A DNA stretch of 64,000 nt from Bacteroidales bacterium (lineage in GTDB: Bacteria > Bacteroidota > Bacteroidia > Bacteroidales > UBA10428). The notes under the pieces are model-generated. The model was not told the DNA's origin. It was given only the letters and a program-made list of their open reading frames with translations, and did not search any database. Position 1 is the stretch's first letter. Each line of letters opens with the position of its first letter. Position numbers and translations under genes: made by a program. The stretch is taken from contig JAFGKY010000073.1 in assembly GCA_016928305.1 (NCBI GenBank), forward strand, positions 1-64,000, given 5' to 3'. Positions 29,825 through 40,149 of the stretch are shown here, in pieces.

Positions 29825-30516
29825 AAATGAAATATATAATAATCATTTTGTTGTTACTGACTCCCATGAAAGCAATTTCACAACCGGAACAAAAATACAT
29901 CCGGAAGGGAAACAATGAATACAAGGAAAAAAAATATAACGAAGCAGAGATAAATTACCGGAAAGCCCTGGAAAAGAACATTAACTCATCGAAAGCTGAA
30001 TACAATCTTTCCAATGCGTTATATAAACAAGAGAAATATGAAGCTGCCGCTACCAAATATTTTAACCTGTCACAACTGAAAAAAAACAAAGATGAGATTT
30101 CCCGGTATTATTATAACCTGGGAAATTCTTTGTTTAAGGCAAATAAACTAAATGAAAGTATTGAGGCATACAAAAATGCCCTGCGTAATAATCCCGGTGA
30201 CACAGATGCAAGGCATAACCTGCAATTTGTCCTTACTATGAAAAATATGCAGAATCAGCAGCAACAACAGGATAACCAGGGTAAAAAAGATCAGCAGGAC
30301 AGTCAGGATAAACAGGATCAGAAACAGCAGCAACAACAACAACAACAACAACAACAAAAGCAACAACAGCAACAGAATCAACAAAAGGATCAGATTTCAA
30401 GGGAAGTTGCTGAAAGATTATTACAGGCGCTGGAGAATGATGAAAAAAAGGTGCTGCAAAAAGTAAAAGAAAAACAAAACCAGGTAAGAAAAGTTCCGGT
30501 TGAAAAGGACTGGTAA
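29821..30516 (+). CDS. batC: TPR protein BatC with poly-Gln tract
   Basis: TPR motifs followed by a long Q-rich segment. Confidence 0.82.
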   Translation: MKMKYIIIILLLLTPMKAISQPEQKYIRKGNNEYKEKKYNEAEINYRKALEKNINSSKAEYNLSNALYKQEKYEAAATKYFNLSQLKKNKDEISRYYYNLGNSLFKANKLNESIEAYKNALRNNPGDTDARHNLQFVLTMKNMQNQQQQQDNQGKKDQQDSQDKQDQKQQQQQQQQQQQKQQQQQNQQKDQISREVAERLLQALENDEKKVLQKVKEKQNQVRKVPVEKDW

Positions 30517-30529
30517 AAACTATAGTGGT

Positions 30530-32368
30530 ATGTATAAACGATTGCAATCACGGCAAACATTAATGCGATACGTTATATTAACAGCGATGTTGTCGGTATC
30601 CTTGCACGCGATATTGTCTGCGCAGGATATACAATTTGTGGCACGAGCTGAACCAGATGTACTGAGGGTGGGGGAACAGTTCACAATTATATATGAAGCC
30701 AATCATAACCTTTCGGATATAGAATTGCCCGAGTTCAATGACTTTCAGTATATGGGCGGACCAAGTGTGGGACAAAGCACGCAGATTGAATCGTCACCCG
30801 GAAAGACCTATACAAAAACCACATATAGCTATACTTATTATTTCAGGGCTGTTAAAGAAGGTAAGTATACTGTTGCTCCCGCTAAGGCGACGTTTAAAAA
30901 TAAGAATTATCAATCGAATTCAATAACTGTTGAAATAGTAGGCTCTGGTTCCTCTGCTTCTTCAGCAAAAAAAGATCAGGATGCTGCAAATGCTTCGGCT
31001 GCTTCTTCCGATGATGTATACGTGAGGCTTCTCGTGAATAAAAAAGAAGCATATATTGGTGAACAGATCGTGGCGACCATTAAACTATATACAAAACTTC
31101 AGATTTCCGGACTTGACGAAAGATACAAAGGTCCTGATTTTACAGGTTTTTATACGGAGCCGATAGAAATACCGCCCCTGAGAAATCTTGAACGGGAAAA
31201 TGTAAATGGAGATATATATTATTCGGGTGTGCTGCAAAAAGTATTATTGATACCTCAAAAAACCGGTCAGTTGATCATTGAACCATTTGACCTTGATATT
31301 GCTGTCAGACAACAGGTTAAACGAAAATCAAATAGTTTTTTTGATGAATTTTTTGAGCCTTCCGTACGGGATATTCCTGTTAAACTGACATCGAACCGTG
31401 TTACCATAAAGTGCAAGCCCCTGCCCGTCCCGAAACCTGCTTCGTTTACCGGGGCCGTAGGCAGTTTTACGCTTAGCTCATCGGTTGATAAACCGCAGGT
31501 TATGACGAATGATGCGGTCAATTATAAAATAACCCTTAAGGGTACCGGTAATTATAAAATTGTTGATGAGCCGGTAATTAATTTTCCCCCCGATGTGGAG
31601 AAATACGATCCGGTTATCAAGACTTCCGATGAGAGCCCCATGACGGGAACCAAAACATTTGAATACCTTCTGATTCCGCATTATCCGGGAGAATTTACGA
31701 TTCCACCCGTTGAATTTACTTACTTTGATATACAGTCAAAACAGTTTAAAACCATTCAAACAGCAAGCCATACTATTTATGTTGAAAAAGGGGAGGGCGA
31801 TACGTTACTCCCGGTCATCGCGGGCATGGCAAAAGAAGATATTAAACTGCTTAGCAGTGATATACAATATATAAAACTGAAAAGCAAAAACCTGGACAAC
31901 AATGGAAAATTCCTGGTTGGAGATATCCGGTTTTATTTGTTTTATCTGTTATTGGCCATTTTATCGGGTCTGGTTTTATGGCTTTATCGCAATCATATCC
32001 GGAGAACGAGCGATCTGTTGTTGATAAAGAACAGAAAAGCCAGTAAATATGCCCGCAGACGTTTGAAAAAAGCCTCCCGGATGATAAAGACCGGCAATAA
32101 AACAGAGTTTTACGATGAATTGCATAAAGCAATCTGGCTTTACCTGAGTGACAAACTGGGTATTCCTATAGCTGATCTGTCAAAAGAAAGTGCTCGTTGT
32201 TCTTTGGCATCTTGTCGTGTTAACGAGGAAACCATGAATAAACTGTTTACAATCATCCATGAATGTGAACTGGCTCGTTATGCTCCGGCTTCGAATGTCG
32301 AAAATACAGGAAAACTATTGGATGAAACGATTAAGCTTATTGTCAGGCTTCAACAGGAGATTAGTTGA
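30530..32368 (+). CDS. batD: BatD family protein (start uncertain; ORF open from 30500)
   Basis: Signal peptide, beta-sandwich repeats, C-terminal TM; position after batC. Confidence 0.88.
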   Translation: MYKRLQSRQTLMRYVILTAMLSVSLHAILSAQDIQFVARAEPDVLRVGEQFTIIYEANHNLSDIELPEFNDFQYMGGPSVGQSTQIESSPGKTYTKTTYSYTYYFRAVKEGKYTVAPAKATFKNKNYQSNSITVEIVGSGSSASSAKKDQDAANASAASSDDVYVRLLVNKKEAYIGEQIVATIKLYTKLQISGLDERYKGPDFTGFYTEPIEIPPLRNLERENVNGDIYYSGVLQKVLLIPQKTGQLIIEPFDLDIAVRQQVKRKSNSFFDEFFEPSVRDIPVKLTSNRVTIKCKPLPVPKPASFTGAVGSFTLSSSVDKPQVMTNDAVNYKITLKGTGNYKIVDEPVINFPPDVEKYDPVIKTSDESPMTGTKTFEYLLIPHYPGEFTIPPVEFTYFDIQSKQFKTIQTASHTIYVEKGEGDTLLPVIAGMAKEDIKLLSSDIQYIKLKSKNLDNNGKFLVGDIRFYLFYLLLAILSGLVLWLYRNHIRRTSDLLLIKNRKASKYARRRLKKASRMIKTGNKTEFYDELHKAIWLYLSDKLGIPIADLSKESARCSLASCRVNEETMNKLFTIIHECELARYAPASNVENTGKLLDETIKLIVRLQQEIS

Positions 32369-33195
32369 TAAATAATTATTTTGTGTGTATGAACTTATAT
32401 GTAAAAACTTTGATAATCAGACGTTTGTATAACAATGCCTTACCTTTGCTTGCGATATTCCTCGTAATAGCAGTTTCCTCCTTTGCCAATTGCGTTGGAC
32501 AGAATGATTCATTGTTCAGACTGGCTAATAAATATTACCAGGACAATGAATTCAATAAGGCTGTCTCCACGTATCAGAAAATAATTAACAAAGGGAATCA
32601 AACTCCTGAATTACTTTATAATTTGGGTAATGCATATTTCAAGAGCGGTAAATTGTCATATGCCATTCTCTATTATGAAAAAGCTAAATTATTATCGCCT
32701 CATGATGAAGATATAAATCAGAATCTGGCTATCGCCAATGCCAGGGTTGTGGATAAGATCGATATAATTCCGGATTTTTTTATTAACCGCTGGTTGAAGA
32801 ATCTGATTAATGTATTTCCATCCAATACCTGGGCAATCATAAGTATCATCACTTTTGGCATTATGCTGACATTGTTCCTTCTCTTTTTCTTTTCAGGCTC
32901 AAGAAATGGTAAAAAAGTCGCTTTTTATTCAGCGGTTCTGTTACTGGTGATTTCATTGTTGACATATTGGTTCTCCGTGGAAAGAAAGCAATACATAACA
33001 AGAAACAATACTGCCGTGGTTGTTGATCCTTCAATAGCAATAAAAAGCTCTCCGGATACGGAAGGCAACAATGTATTTATATTGCATGAAGGCACAAAAG
33101 TTATGATCATTGACAGCATTAATGACTGGAAAGAGATAAAACTTTCAGATGGAAATAAGGGTTGGATTGAAAGCAAATCCATTGAACCTATCTGA
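32365..33195 (+). CDS. batE: TPR + SH3-like protein BatE
   Basis: TPRs (LYNLGNAYFKSGKLSYAILYYEKAKLL), two TMs, C-terminal SH3-like domain. Confidence 0.85.
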   Translation: MINNYFVCMNLYVKTLIIRRLYNNALPLLAIFLVIAVSSFANCVGQNDSLFRLANKYYQDNEFNKAVSTYQKIINKGNQTPELLYNLGNAYFKSGKLSYAILYYEKAKLLSPHDEDINQNLAIANARVVDKIDIIPDFFINRWLKNLINVFPSNTWAIISIITFGIMLTLFLLFFFSGSRNGKKVAFYSAVLLLVISLLTYWFSVERKQYITRNNTAVVVDPSIAIKSSPDTEGNNVFILHEGTKVMIIDSINDWKEIKLSDGNKGWIESKSIEPI

Positions 33196-33199
33196 CCGT

Positions 33200-33469
33200 T
33201 TAGAATGCAATTTTAAATTCGCTGAATTGCACAGGAGGTCCTTCCTCTATTGAAACAGACTGTATTATTGCCCGTGAGGGGCCTGTATGGCACCACCTGA
33301 TGAATTCTTCCATTGCGTCTTCATGCCCTTCTGCTTCAATGAATACACTTCCATCCGGTAAATTTCTGACAAATCCGTTAATTCCGAGATGATAAGCAAT
33401 TTTGCGTGCTGAATAACGGAAGCCAACTCCCTGAACGGATCCATGAATGATTATTTTCTTGTGTATCAT
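33200..33469 (-). CDS. acyP: Acylphosphatase
   Basis: IHGSVQGVGFRYSARKIA...GFVRNLPDGSVFIEAEG. Confidence 0.95.
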   Translation of the reverse strand: MIHKKIIIHGSVQGVGFRYSARKIAYHLGINGFVRNLPDGSVFIEAEGHEDAMEEFIRWCHTGPSRAIIQSVSIEEGPPVQFSEFKIAF

Positions 33470-33515
33470 AATTTTTAGCTAACTTTAACATCGGAGCCAA
33501 TCGAGAAAAGATTTT

Positions 33516-33932
33516 ATGCTAAAGTTACTGGATTTCTTTTTTATCATCTTTCATACTACCCTTGTTTTCTTTAATCTTTTTGGATGGATTTTCAAACAGA
33601 TGAGGTTTCTGAATCTGATAACACTTCTTCTTACCGGGGGTTCATGGTTTATCCTTGGAATATTTTATGGACTTGGTTATTGTCCGCTTACCGACTGGCA
33701 TTTTTCAGTTCTCGAAAAAATGGGTCAAAGGAACTTGCCTGTTTCATATATCGAATATATGGTGGAAAGACTTTTGCCGGTGAACGTTAATCCCCGAACG
33801 GTAGATATTTGTACGGTTGTGCTGTTTTTTGCAGCATTGATTACATCAATTGTTTTGAATATAGGCGATCATGCAAAACGAAGTAGGTCATCATTGATGA
33901 ATGATTTTCCGGGATCGTCAAACCTGCAATGA
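33516..33932 (+). CDS. DUF2784-family small membrane protein
   Basis: Three to four TMs and GYCPLTDWHFSVLEK motif. Confidence 0.7.
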   Translation: MLKLLDFFFIIFHTTLVFFNLFGWIFKQMRFLNLITLLLTGGSWFILGIFYGLGYCPLTDWHFSVLEKMGQRNLPVSYIEYMVERLLPVNVNPRTVDICTVVLFFAALITSIVLNIGDHAKRSRSSLMNDFPGSSNLQ

Positions 33933-34113
33933 ACGGCTTCACGGATGAAAGGCATGGCGGAGGAGGGAAGCTGCTTCCGACCCTGTTTGCCTGTATGAAT
34001 GAAAGGGGTATGTTATTGAACAATCATCAAATATATATGTTGTATATGGTAGATAGTTAGATAGTAAAACGGACTGTTTATTACAATCAAAAAATAACAT
34101 TAACTATATAAAA

Positions 34114-34659
34114 ATGAAATATCTGTTCGTATTTGTATTGCTGACCTTTTTGTTTCCGCTACAGGGCAGGCTTCAGCAACTAAAAAGTTTTTATGACTTT
34201 ACGGTAAAAACAATCGCTGATGAAGATTTTAACCTTTCATCCCTTAAAGGCAAAAAAGTCCTGGTGGTCAATACCGCATCAAAATGTGGATTTACGCATC
34301 AATACGGTGAACTTGAAAAGCTGTATAAAGAATACGGCGGTGAAAAATTTATTATCATCGGATTTCCGGCTAATAACTTTTTACATCAGGAGCCCGGTTC
34401 CAATGAGGAAATAGAGACCTTTTGCCGTGTGAATTACGGTGTCACTTTTCCCATGATGGCTAAAATATCGGTTAAGGGAAAAGATATACATCCGTTGTAC
34501 CAATGGTTAACTCAGAAATCAATGAATGGAGTTATGGATGCCGAAATTAAATGGAATTTCCAGAAATTTCTGATCGATGAAAATGGTCGTTTTGTTGATG
34601 TCCTTGCGCCGAAGGAAAGCCCATATAACGATAGGATTATCAGTTGGCTAAAAGAATGA
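34114..34659 (+). CDS. Glutathione peroxidase family protein
   Basis: VNTASKCGFTHQYGELEKLY, FPANNFLHQEPGSNEEI, IKWNFQKFLIDENG. Confidence 0.95.
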   Translation: MKYLFVFVLLTFLFPLQGRLQQLKSFYDFTVKTIADEDFNLSSLKGKKVLVVNTASKCGFTHQYGELEKLYKEYGGEKFIIIGFPANNFLHQEPGSNEEIETFCRVNYGVTFPMMAKISVKGKDIHPLYQWLTQKSMNGVMDAEIKWNFQKFLIDENGRFVDVLAPKESPYNDRIISWLKE

Positions 34660-34674
34660 TAAAGCTGCTGGTAT

Positions 34675-36327
34675 TTATTCCTTAAGGAAATCGTTGACTT
34701 TTTCGAGAAATTCTTTAATGTCAATGGGTTTTGTAATGCATTCGTTACAGCCTAATGAGAAACATTTGTCCATGTCAATCTCGAGGATAAAGGCTGTTTG
34801 AGCAATGATGGGTATTTTTTTGTTAAACTCACGAATCAGTCGTGTGGCCTCAAATCCATTCATCTCCGGCATTTTAATATCCATTAAAATAAGATCAATT
34901 TTATTGATTGTCTTGCACAGTTCGACTGCCTGAAAACCATTGACAGCATGAAGAATCTGAACATCACTTTCATGCAGGATAGCTTCCAGGAACCGGAAAT
35001 TTACTTCATCGTCTTCAACGATAAGAATTACCTTATCTTTCCATTTATAGGATGGTAAATGCTCTTCCTCGACAGATGAATAATCATGAAAGTCCCGGGG
35101 TGTTTCTTCATGCTGAATGGTGAATTGAAAAACAGCTCCCTTTCCGGATTCTGACTCTACCCATATTTTGCCGCCCAGCAGTTTTATCAGGTGTTTGCAA
35201 AGCGTCAGTCCCAAACCGGAACCTTCGTATTTTCTTTTAACAATTTCCTCTTCGGCAAACCGGTTAAAAATATTTTTTTGTTGTTCTTTTGAGAGACCAA
35301 TACCGGTATCTTTAACATAGAATTCAATTTTACCTTCGGAAGGCATTTTATGACCAAATTCAATATATCCTTTTTCTGTAAACTTGATTGAATTATTAAT
35401 CAGATTGGATATTACCTGTTGCAGTCGACCGGAATCGGTATAAATAATAAGGTTCTTTTTATCGGGTGTCATTAGTTTAATCTCGAGTGCCTCTTTATTA
35501 AGAGCTTTCTTTTGCTGGTTAGCATTTACCTGTATCTCTTTCAGCAACATGTTCAGATCACACTTTGTTTTGGCGATTTTAACATTGCCCGATTCAAACT
35601 TTATCAATTCCGTAATGTCATCGATAAATTTCAGGAGCAGGATACCCTGGTTTCGGATGGTTTTAACATAGTCCTTTCTTTTTTCGAAATCGAGATTACC
35701 AATATTCAGCAGTTCTGAAAAGCCAATGATTGCATTCATCGGTGTCCGGATTTCATGGGAGATATTGGAAAGCATTGTGTTCTTTGATCTTTCAGCTTCT
35801 TCAGCTCTTTCAATAGCTTTGGATACTTCTCTGCGGGTTTTCTCAATGTCAATATTATTGTAAATGATACCAATAATGATAGACTGGTTCACATCGGGCT
35901 TTATGGTTCTAATCGCCTTTGTTGAACAATACCGTATTTCCCGGGTGTCGTTTTCTATGATTAACAGCCGGTATTCTATTTCAACCGAACGTGTGTCTTT
36001 TGCGAGGGAATTAATTTGACTCTCAACCAACGATACATCATCCGGATGCACACAATCAAGGAATTGTTCGCATGTAATGGTATTTTTGTCTTTGATGTTA
36101 AGTATCTCTTGCGCCTTCTTTGATAAGGTTAACAGCGGTTCATGCAAGGATTTTGTCCAGTATCCCAGTCCACTGATATCAAATACCTGCCGGATAATAT
36201 TTAGGTCCTGGTTTATATCTTTCTCTGAACATGACAATAATTCATTTAACCTGTCAATTTCATTTTCCAGCTGTTCAATCTTATTTTTTTGTTGTACCGT
36301 ATGTTTTTTTTTATTTCTCAGAAACAT
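34675..36327 (-). CDS. PAS-HisKA-HATPase-REC hybrid histidine kinase
   Basis: NISHEIRTPMNAIIGFSELL H-box, GSGLGLTLCKHLI, C-terminal receiver LILMDIKMPEMNGFE. Confidence 0.95.
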   Translation of the reverse strand: MFLRNKKKHTVQQKNKIEQLENEIDRLNELLSCSEKDINQDLNIIRQVFDISGLGYWTKSLHEPLLTLSKKAQEILNIKDKNTITCEQFLDCVHPDDVSLVESQINSLAKDTRSVEIEYRLLIIENDTREIRYCSTKAIRTIKPDVNQSIIIGIIYNNIDIEKTRREVSKAIERAEEAERSKNTMLSNISHEIRTPMNAIIGFSELLNIGNLDFEKRKDYVKTIRNQGILLLKFIDDITELIKFESGNVKIAKTKCDLNMLLKEIQVNANQQKKALNKEALEIKLMTPDKKNLIIYTDSGRLQQVISNLINNSIKFTEKGYIEFGHKMPSEGKIEFYVKDTGIGLSKEQQKNIFNRFAEEEIVKRKYEGSGLGLTLCKHLIKLLGGKIWVESESGKGAVFQFTIQHEETPRDFHDYSSVEEEHLPSYKWKDKVILIVEDDEVNFRFLEAILHESDVQILHAVNGFQAVELCKTINKIDLILMDIKMPEMNGFEATRLIREFNKKIPIIAQTAFILEIDMDKCFSLGCNECITKPIDIKEFLEKVNDFLKE

Positions 36328-36341
36328 GGATACATGGTCCC

Positions 36342-38645
36342 TTAAAACAATTCAACTTCGACGTTCTGAATAAAAGCTGTATAGGTTATTTCATTTTCAA
36401 CCTGAGCACGGGATAACAGGATAAGAACGGGTTTTTCTTTCCGTTGCTTGGTATAAATCTTAATTTCCTTTCTTACTCCAATGATTTTATTATCACCCGG
36501 ACCGGTATAAAGCGCCAGAAATTCATCTTCTTCAATCATTTTATGCGAAAACAGAATGCCGATATCATGGTTAACGACTTCCTGCCTTTGATAGCCCCAC
36601 AATTCTTCAGCTGCACGATTAAAGAATATTATCTTGTTATCGTGACCCGTAGTAATAATGGCGTCCAGTACACCCTCCAACGTTCGTTCGTTCCGTATTT
36701 TAATATGTTCAGTTTCTTTATATTGCTGTTGCATTTCTGACCGGGCTTCCCGAAGTTTACGGCTCAGTTCTTTTTCAGATTCGCGTAAAAGTTTCTCCTG
36801 TTTCTTCAGGATGTCTGTCTGATTCCTAAGTTCAATCTCCATTTGTTTCTCATTGGTAACATCCTGCCCGATGTAAATTATTTTATCCACCTCGTTGTAC
36901 ATGTTAAAAACTGCACTAAAGGCTCCTCTTAACCATTTTTCAGTATTATCTTTTGCTTTTGTTTTAAATTGCCCCATGAATCCCACTCCCTTGATAATTG
37001 TCTCCCATTTTTTGTTAAAGCCTTCAATTTCAATAGGATCTATTAAATCAAATATGGAAAGATTACGAATATCTTTGAGGTTATATTTGTAAGAATTGGC
37101 AAAGTATTCATTGGAATCTATAATATTTCCGTTAATATCAAGTTCCAGTTTGATACCGCTACGGTTTACCGAGTCGATAACCCCCTCCATTTCAAGGCTC
37201 AGCTTTTTCTGTTCTGTTGTGTCCAACGCAAGAAAGAGAATTTTATCGACTGTGTTGTCTTCTTTCCGTATGCAGGTGTAGGTAGCAACAGTCCACAGAT
37301 CTTTCCCCGATTGGGTGATATGCTTCATATATCCTTCAAAATGCCTGCCGCCTTTTGCCAGGTCTTCCCATATTTTATCGAACCACTCCTTGTCTTTTTC
37401 ACTGATAAACTGATGAATCTTTTTCCCTTCAACCTGAGTATTTGATGTATATTCCAGTTTGTCAAGAAATTTTGTGTTAGCGTACAGTAACGTACCATCA
37501 ACGTTGTATTCGGCACGAATCATAGTATGATTAACCGTATTTTCAAGCATCATAAATCGTTCAGCCTGGCGGGTGGCTTCTTCCTGAGTTGCCTGTAATT
37601 CCTCAAGATTCTGCCGCATCTCTTCTTCCTGTGATGAAAGTGCCAGAGCCTGTGCCTTAGAATCTTCCAGCAGACGGGCTGTCTGTATATTAGTCTTCAC
37701 TGCAGAAAGGGTAGACGCAACGCTTTCTGCCACCTTTTCAACCAATGTAACCTGATGGGCTTCCATGGGATTCAGAGAAGCCAGCTCAATTACTCCGTGA
37801 ATTTCATTCTCACGCTGTATAGGAACGATCAGCAGGCATTTTGGATTGCTCTGTCCAAGTCCTGAAGTAACATTAATATAGCTTTCAGGCACCTGGGTTA
37901 TGTACACTGTTTTTTGCTCTTTAGCGGCAGTTCCGATAAGCCCATCACCCCATTGCACCTTTTGATCAGTGAATTTTTTACGGTCATAAGCAAAAAAAGC
38001 CTTGAGATCGAAAAACCTGTTGTTCTCATCGGTGTCATCCAGCATATAGAATCCTCCCTGAATTGCACCAAGGTATTTGGTAAGCGCTTTTATTGTATTG
38101 AATGCCAGCTGTTCCTGATCTTGAATATTGTTTCGCAGTATCTCACCGAAATGAGCCATACCTTCAGCCAGCCAATTTCTTAATTCATCCTCTTTTCTTC
38201 TCTTTGCTTCCTCCTCCTTGTTGGATTTTAAGGTATCCCTGAGATTTATCAACGATTTGCCCAGATCATCGTCTTCACCCATCAAGGGTAGGGAAGCCTG
38301 GAAATCATCGTGTATAAGCTGTTGCGCGAACCTGCTGATTGTTTTTGTTCTTGCCTGTTCAACATTAATGATGTTTTGTTTTTCTATCACAATTCGGGTA
38401 AAATACCGTATCAGAATGTGAATCCCAATGGATACGATAACAAATGATCCAATTACAATCCAATGGACAGGATTCGACTTCAGGAGTGACCATAGCCCTT
38501 TCGCATTGTAGCTTACATCATTAATTATCAGATCAATAAAAACAGACGCAAGGGGAAAAACAAAGAGTACGACAACGGCTAAGATAGTATATTGTGAGAT
38601 GGTTTCTTTACGGCTTTTTGCATCCATACCTGTATGAATTTTCAT
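36342..38645 (-). CDS. Membrane sensor with two TMs, GAF and multiple PAS domains, no recognisable kinase/output domain
   Basis: Two N-terminal TMs, GAF region, PAS-like repeats; ends with a PAS (ILLSRAQVENEITYTAFIQNVEVELF). Confidence 0.82.
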   Translation of the reverse strand: MKIHTGMDAKSRKETISQYTILAVVVLFVFPLASVFIDLIINDVSYNAKGLWSLLKSNPVHWIVIGSFVIVSIGIHILIRYFTRIVIEKQNIINVEQARTKTISRFAQQLIHDDFQASLPLMGEDDDLGKSLINLRDTLKSNKEEEAKRRKEDELRNWLAEGMAHFGEILRNNIQDQEQLAFNTIKALTKYLGAIQGGFYMLDDTDENNRFFDLKAFFAYDRKKFTDQKVQWGDGLIGTAAKEQKTVYITQVPESYINVTSGLGQSNPKCLLIVPIQRENEIHGVIELASLNPMEAHQVTLVEKVAESVASTLSAVKTNIQTARLLEDSKAQALALSSQEEEMRQNLEELQATQEEATRQAERFMMLENTVNHTMIRAEYNVDGTLLYANTKFLDKLEYTSNTQVEGKKIHQFISEKDKEWFDKIWEDLAKGGRHFEGYMKHITQSGKDLWTVATYTCIRKEDNTVDKILFLALDTTEQKKLSLEMEGVIDSVNRSGIKLELDINGNIIDSNEYFANSYKYNLKDIRNLSIFDLIDPIEIEGFNKKWETIIKGVGFMGQFKTKAKDNTEKWLRGAFSAVFNMYNEVDKIIYIGQDVTNEKQMEIELRNQTDILKKQEKLLRESEKELSRKLREARSEMQQQYKETEHIKIRNERTLEGVLDAIITTGHDNKIIFFNRAAEELWGYQRQEVVNHDIGILFSHKMIEEDEFLALYTGPGDNKIIGVRKEIKIYTKQRKEKPVLILLSRAQVENEITYTAFIQNVEVELF

Positions 38646-38754
38646 ATCTGCAGAAACAATCTAAAAATAAACAATATTTTCATAACTTAAAAACCGAATC
38701 TGAAAAACTGAAAGCTGAGGCTTAGATGTCCGGTATATGGTTTGCATATATATC

Positions 38755-38920
38755 GACACACATGGGAGGCAATACTGTCAAGCGGTAATACTACATGGTT
38801 TGCATTGATCTTAATAGCTTCGTGGGGCATCCCAAAAATGGTTCAGGTTTTTCACCCTGAATAATTGCGTAAGCCTCTGCCATTTTCATTTCAAGCAGTC
38901 CTTCTGCTTTTCTTTGATCC
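38755..38920 (-). pseudogene. Decayed cheB (protein-glutamate methylesterase) C-terminal fragment with a frameshift
   Basis: Minus strand: DQRKAEGLLEMKMAEAYAIIQGEKPEPF then, in another frame, GMPHEAIKINANHVVLPLDSIASHV, matching the CheB C-terminal pattern; shift at a T5G3 run. Confidence 0.78.
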
Positions 38921-38964
38921 GTGATTTTCCTTTTGTCTGTCTGACTGCATGGATGGATTTCTCC

Positions 38965-39879
38965 TTAGGGTTTCATAAAAACTGTAGGCTGAATATGTCT
39001 TAACGGCAAGTTCATTCCTGCAATTGACTCGGAGTGTCCCAAAAACAGATAGCCTCCGCTTCTGATGCTGGAACACAGCTTGAAAATGATTTTTTCCTGC
39101 ACTGTCCTGTCGAAATAAATAAGCACATTGCGGCAAAAAACAATATCAAAGATAAAAGGCGTCGAATAATAATCATCAATTAAATTCAACCGTGAGAAGA
39201 TAACTTTGTCTCTTAATTCAGGAACAACCTGCACCTTTCTTTCTTCTTTGTCAATGCTTCTTAAGAAATATTTGCTTTTTAGTCCCTGGGGAATATTGTT
39301 TATCTGCTCTTCCTTATAGATTGCCTGATAGGCTTTTTGCAAAATCCGGGTGGAAATATCCGTGGCATAAATAATAAAATCAGCTAACGAATGTTTTTCC
39401 TGGAATTCCGATAACACAATAGCAAGTGTATAGGGCTCTTCGCCGCTTGAGCAACCTACACTCCAGAATTTCAGGTGTTCTTTGCTCCCGGGCGGACAAA
39501 GATCTGGCAACAACGTGTTTAAGAGAAAATCAAAATGAAGGTTCTCCCTGAAGAATTCTGTCCTATTTGTACTGATGACATCAACAAAGTGGATCATTTC
39601 TTCTTCCATCCCCTGTTTTGAGAAGAGGTAATTGACGTAATCTGAAAAACTATTTAGGTTTAGCTTTTTTAGTCTTTTCTGCAGACGGCTCTGAAGCATT
39701 ACCTTCTTAATGTCGGGCATTTCTATTCCGAATTCCCGGGTAATGAATTCACTCAGCCGGATAAAATCCTTGTCTTCCAATTTAGCCAAATTGGAATCAA
39801 GATTGAAATTACTATCATTCTGATTTTTCAATTTCACGTATGCTTTCGGAATCGTCAACGAATATAATTGATTTTCCAA
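38965..39879 (-). CDS. CheR-type protein-glutamate methyltransferase
   Basis: STNRTEFFRENLHFDFL, FWSVGCSSGEEPYTLAIVL, FDIVFCRNVLIYFD. Confidence 0.95.
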   Translation of the reverse strand: MENQLYSLTIPKAYVKLKNQNDSNFNLDSNLAKLEDKDFIRLSEFITREFGIEMPDIKKVMLQSRLQKRLKKLNLNSFSDYVNYLFSKQGMEEEMIHFVDVISTNRTEFFRENLHFDFLLNTLLPDLCPPGSKEHLKFWSVGCSSGEEPYTLAIVLSEFQEKHSLADFIIYATDISTRILQKAYQAIYKEEQINNIPQGLKSKYFLRSIDKEERKVQVVPELRDKVIFSRLNLIDDYYSTPFIFDIVFCRNVLIYFDRTVQEKIIFKLCSSIRSGGYLFLGHSESIAGMNLPLRHIQPTVFMKP

Positions 39880-40149
39880 TGGCCATTAAAAATATAGCTT
39901 TATTCATAATGATGTCAGAAAAAATCGTTTAAACCGGTTTTTGCACATATTGCTTGTGTATCACCCGATGACGGTATTTCTGACTTCAGTTCAAAACTCC
40001 TGTTGTCTGTGCATCTTCGAATATGGTGAACTACCAGTAGGATCGATAAACCAAATGGCTCATCAGCATGCAATTTGAACAATGCTGCTCTGGCTTTTCT
40101 TTTATTTACAATATAATCATGGATTTTATTCGCTACTCATGGTATATTG

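Noticed and set aside
30148-30547. Minus-strand ORFs (poly-Leu 78 aa and Val-rich 103 aa) opposite batC/batD
   Set aside because: Antisense translation of the CAA/CAG tract; low complexity, no independent coding support.
38891-39136. 81-aa minus-strand ORF overlapping cheR
   Set aside because: Out of frame with CheR and with the cheB relic; incidental.
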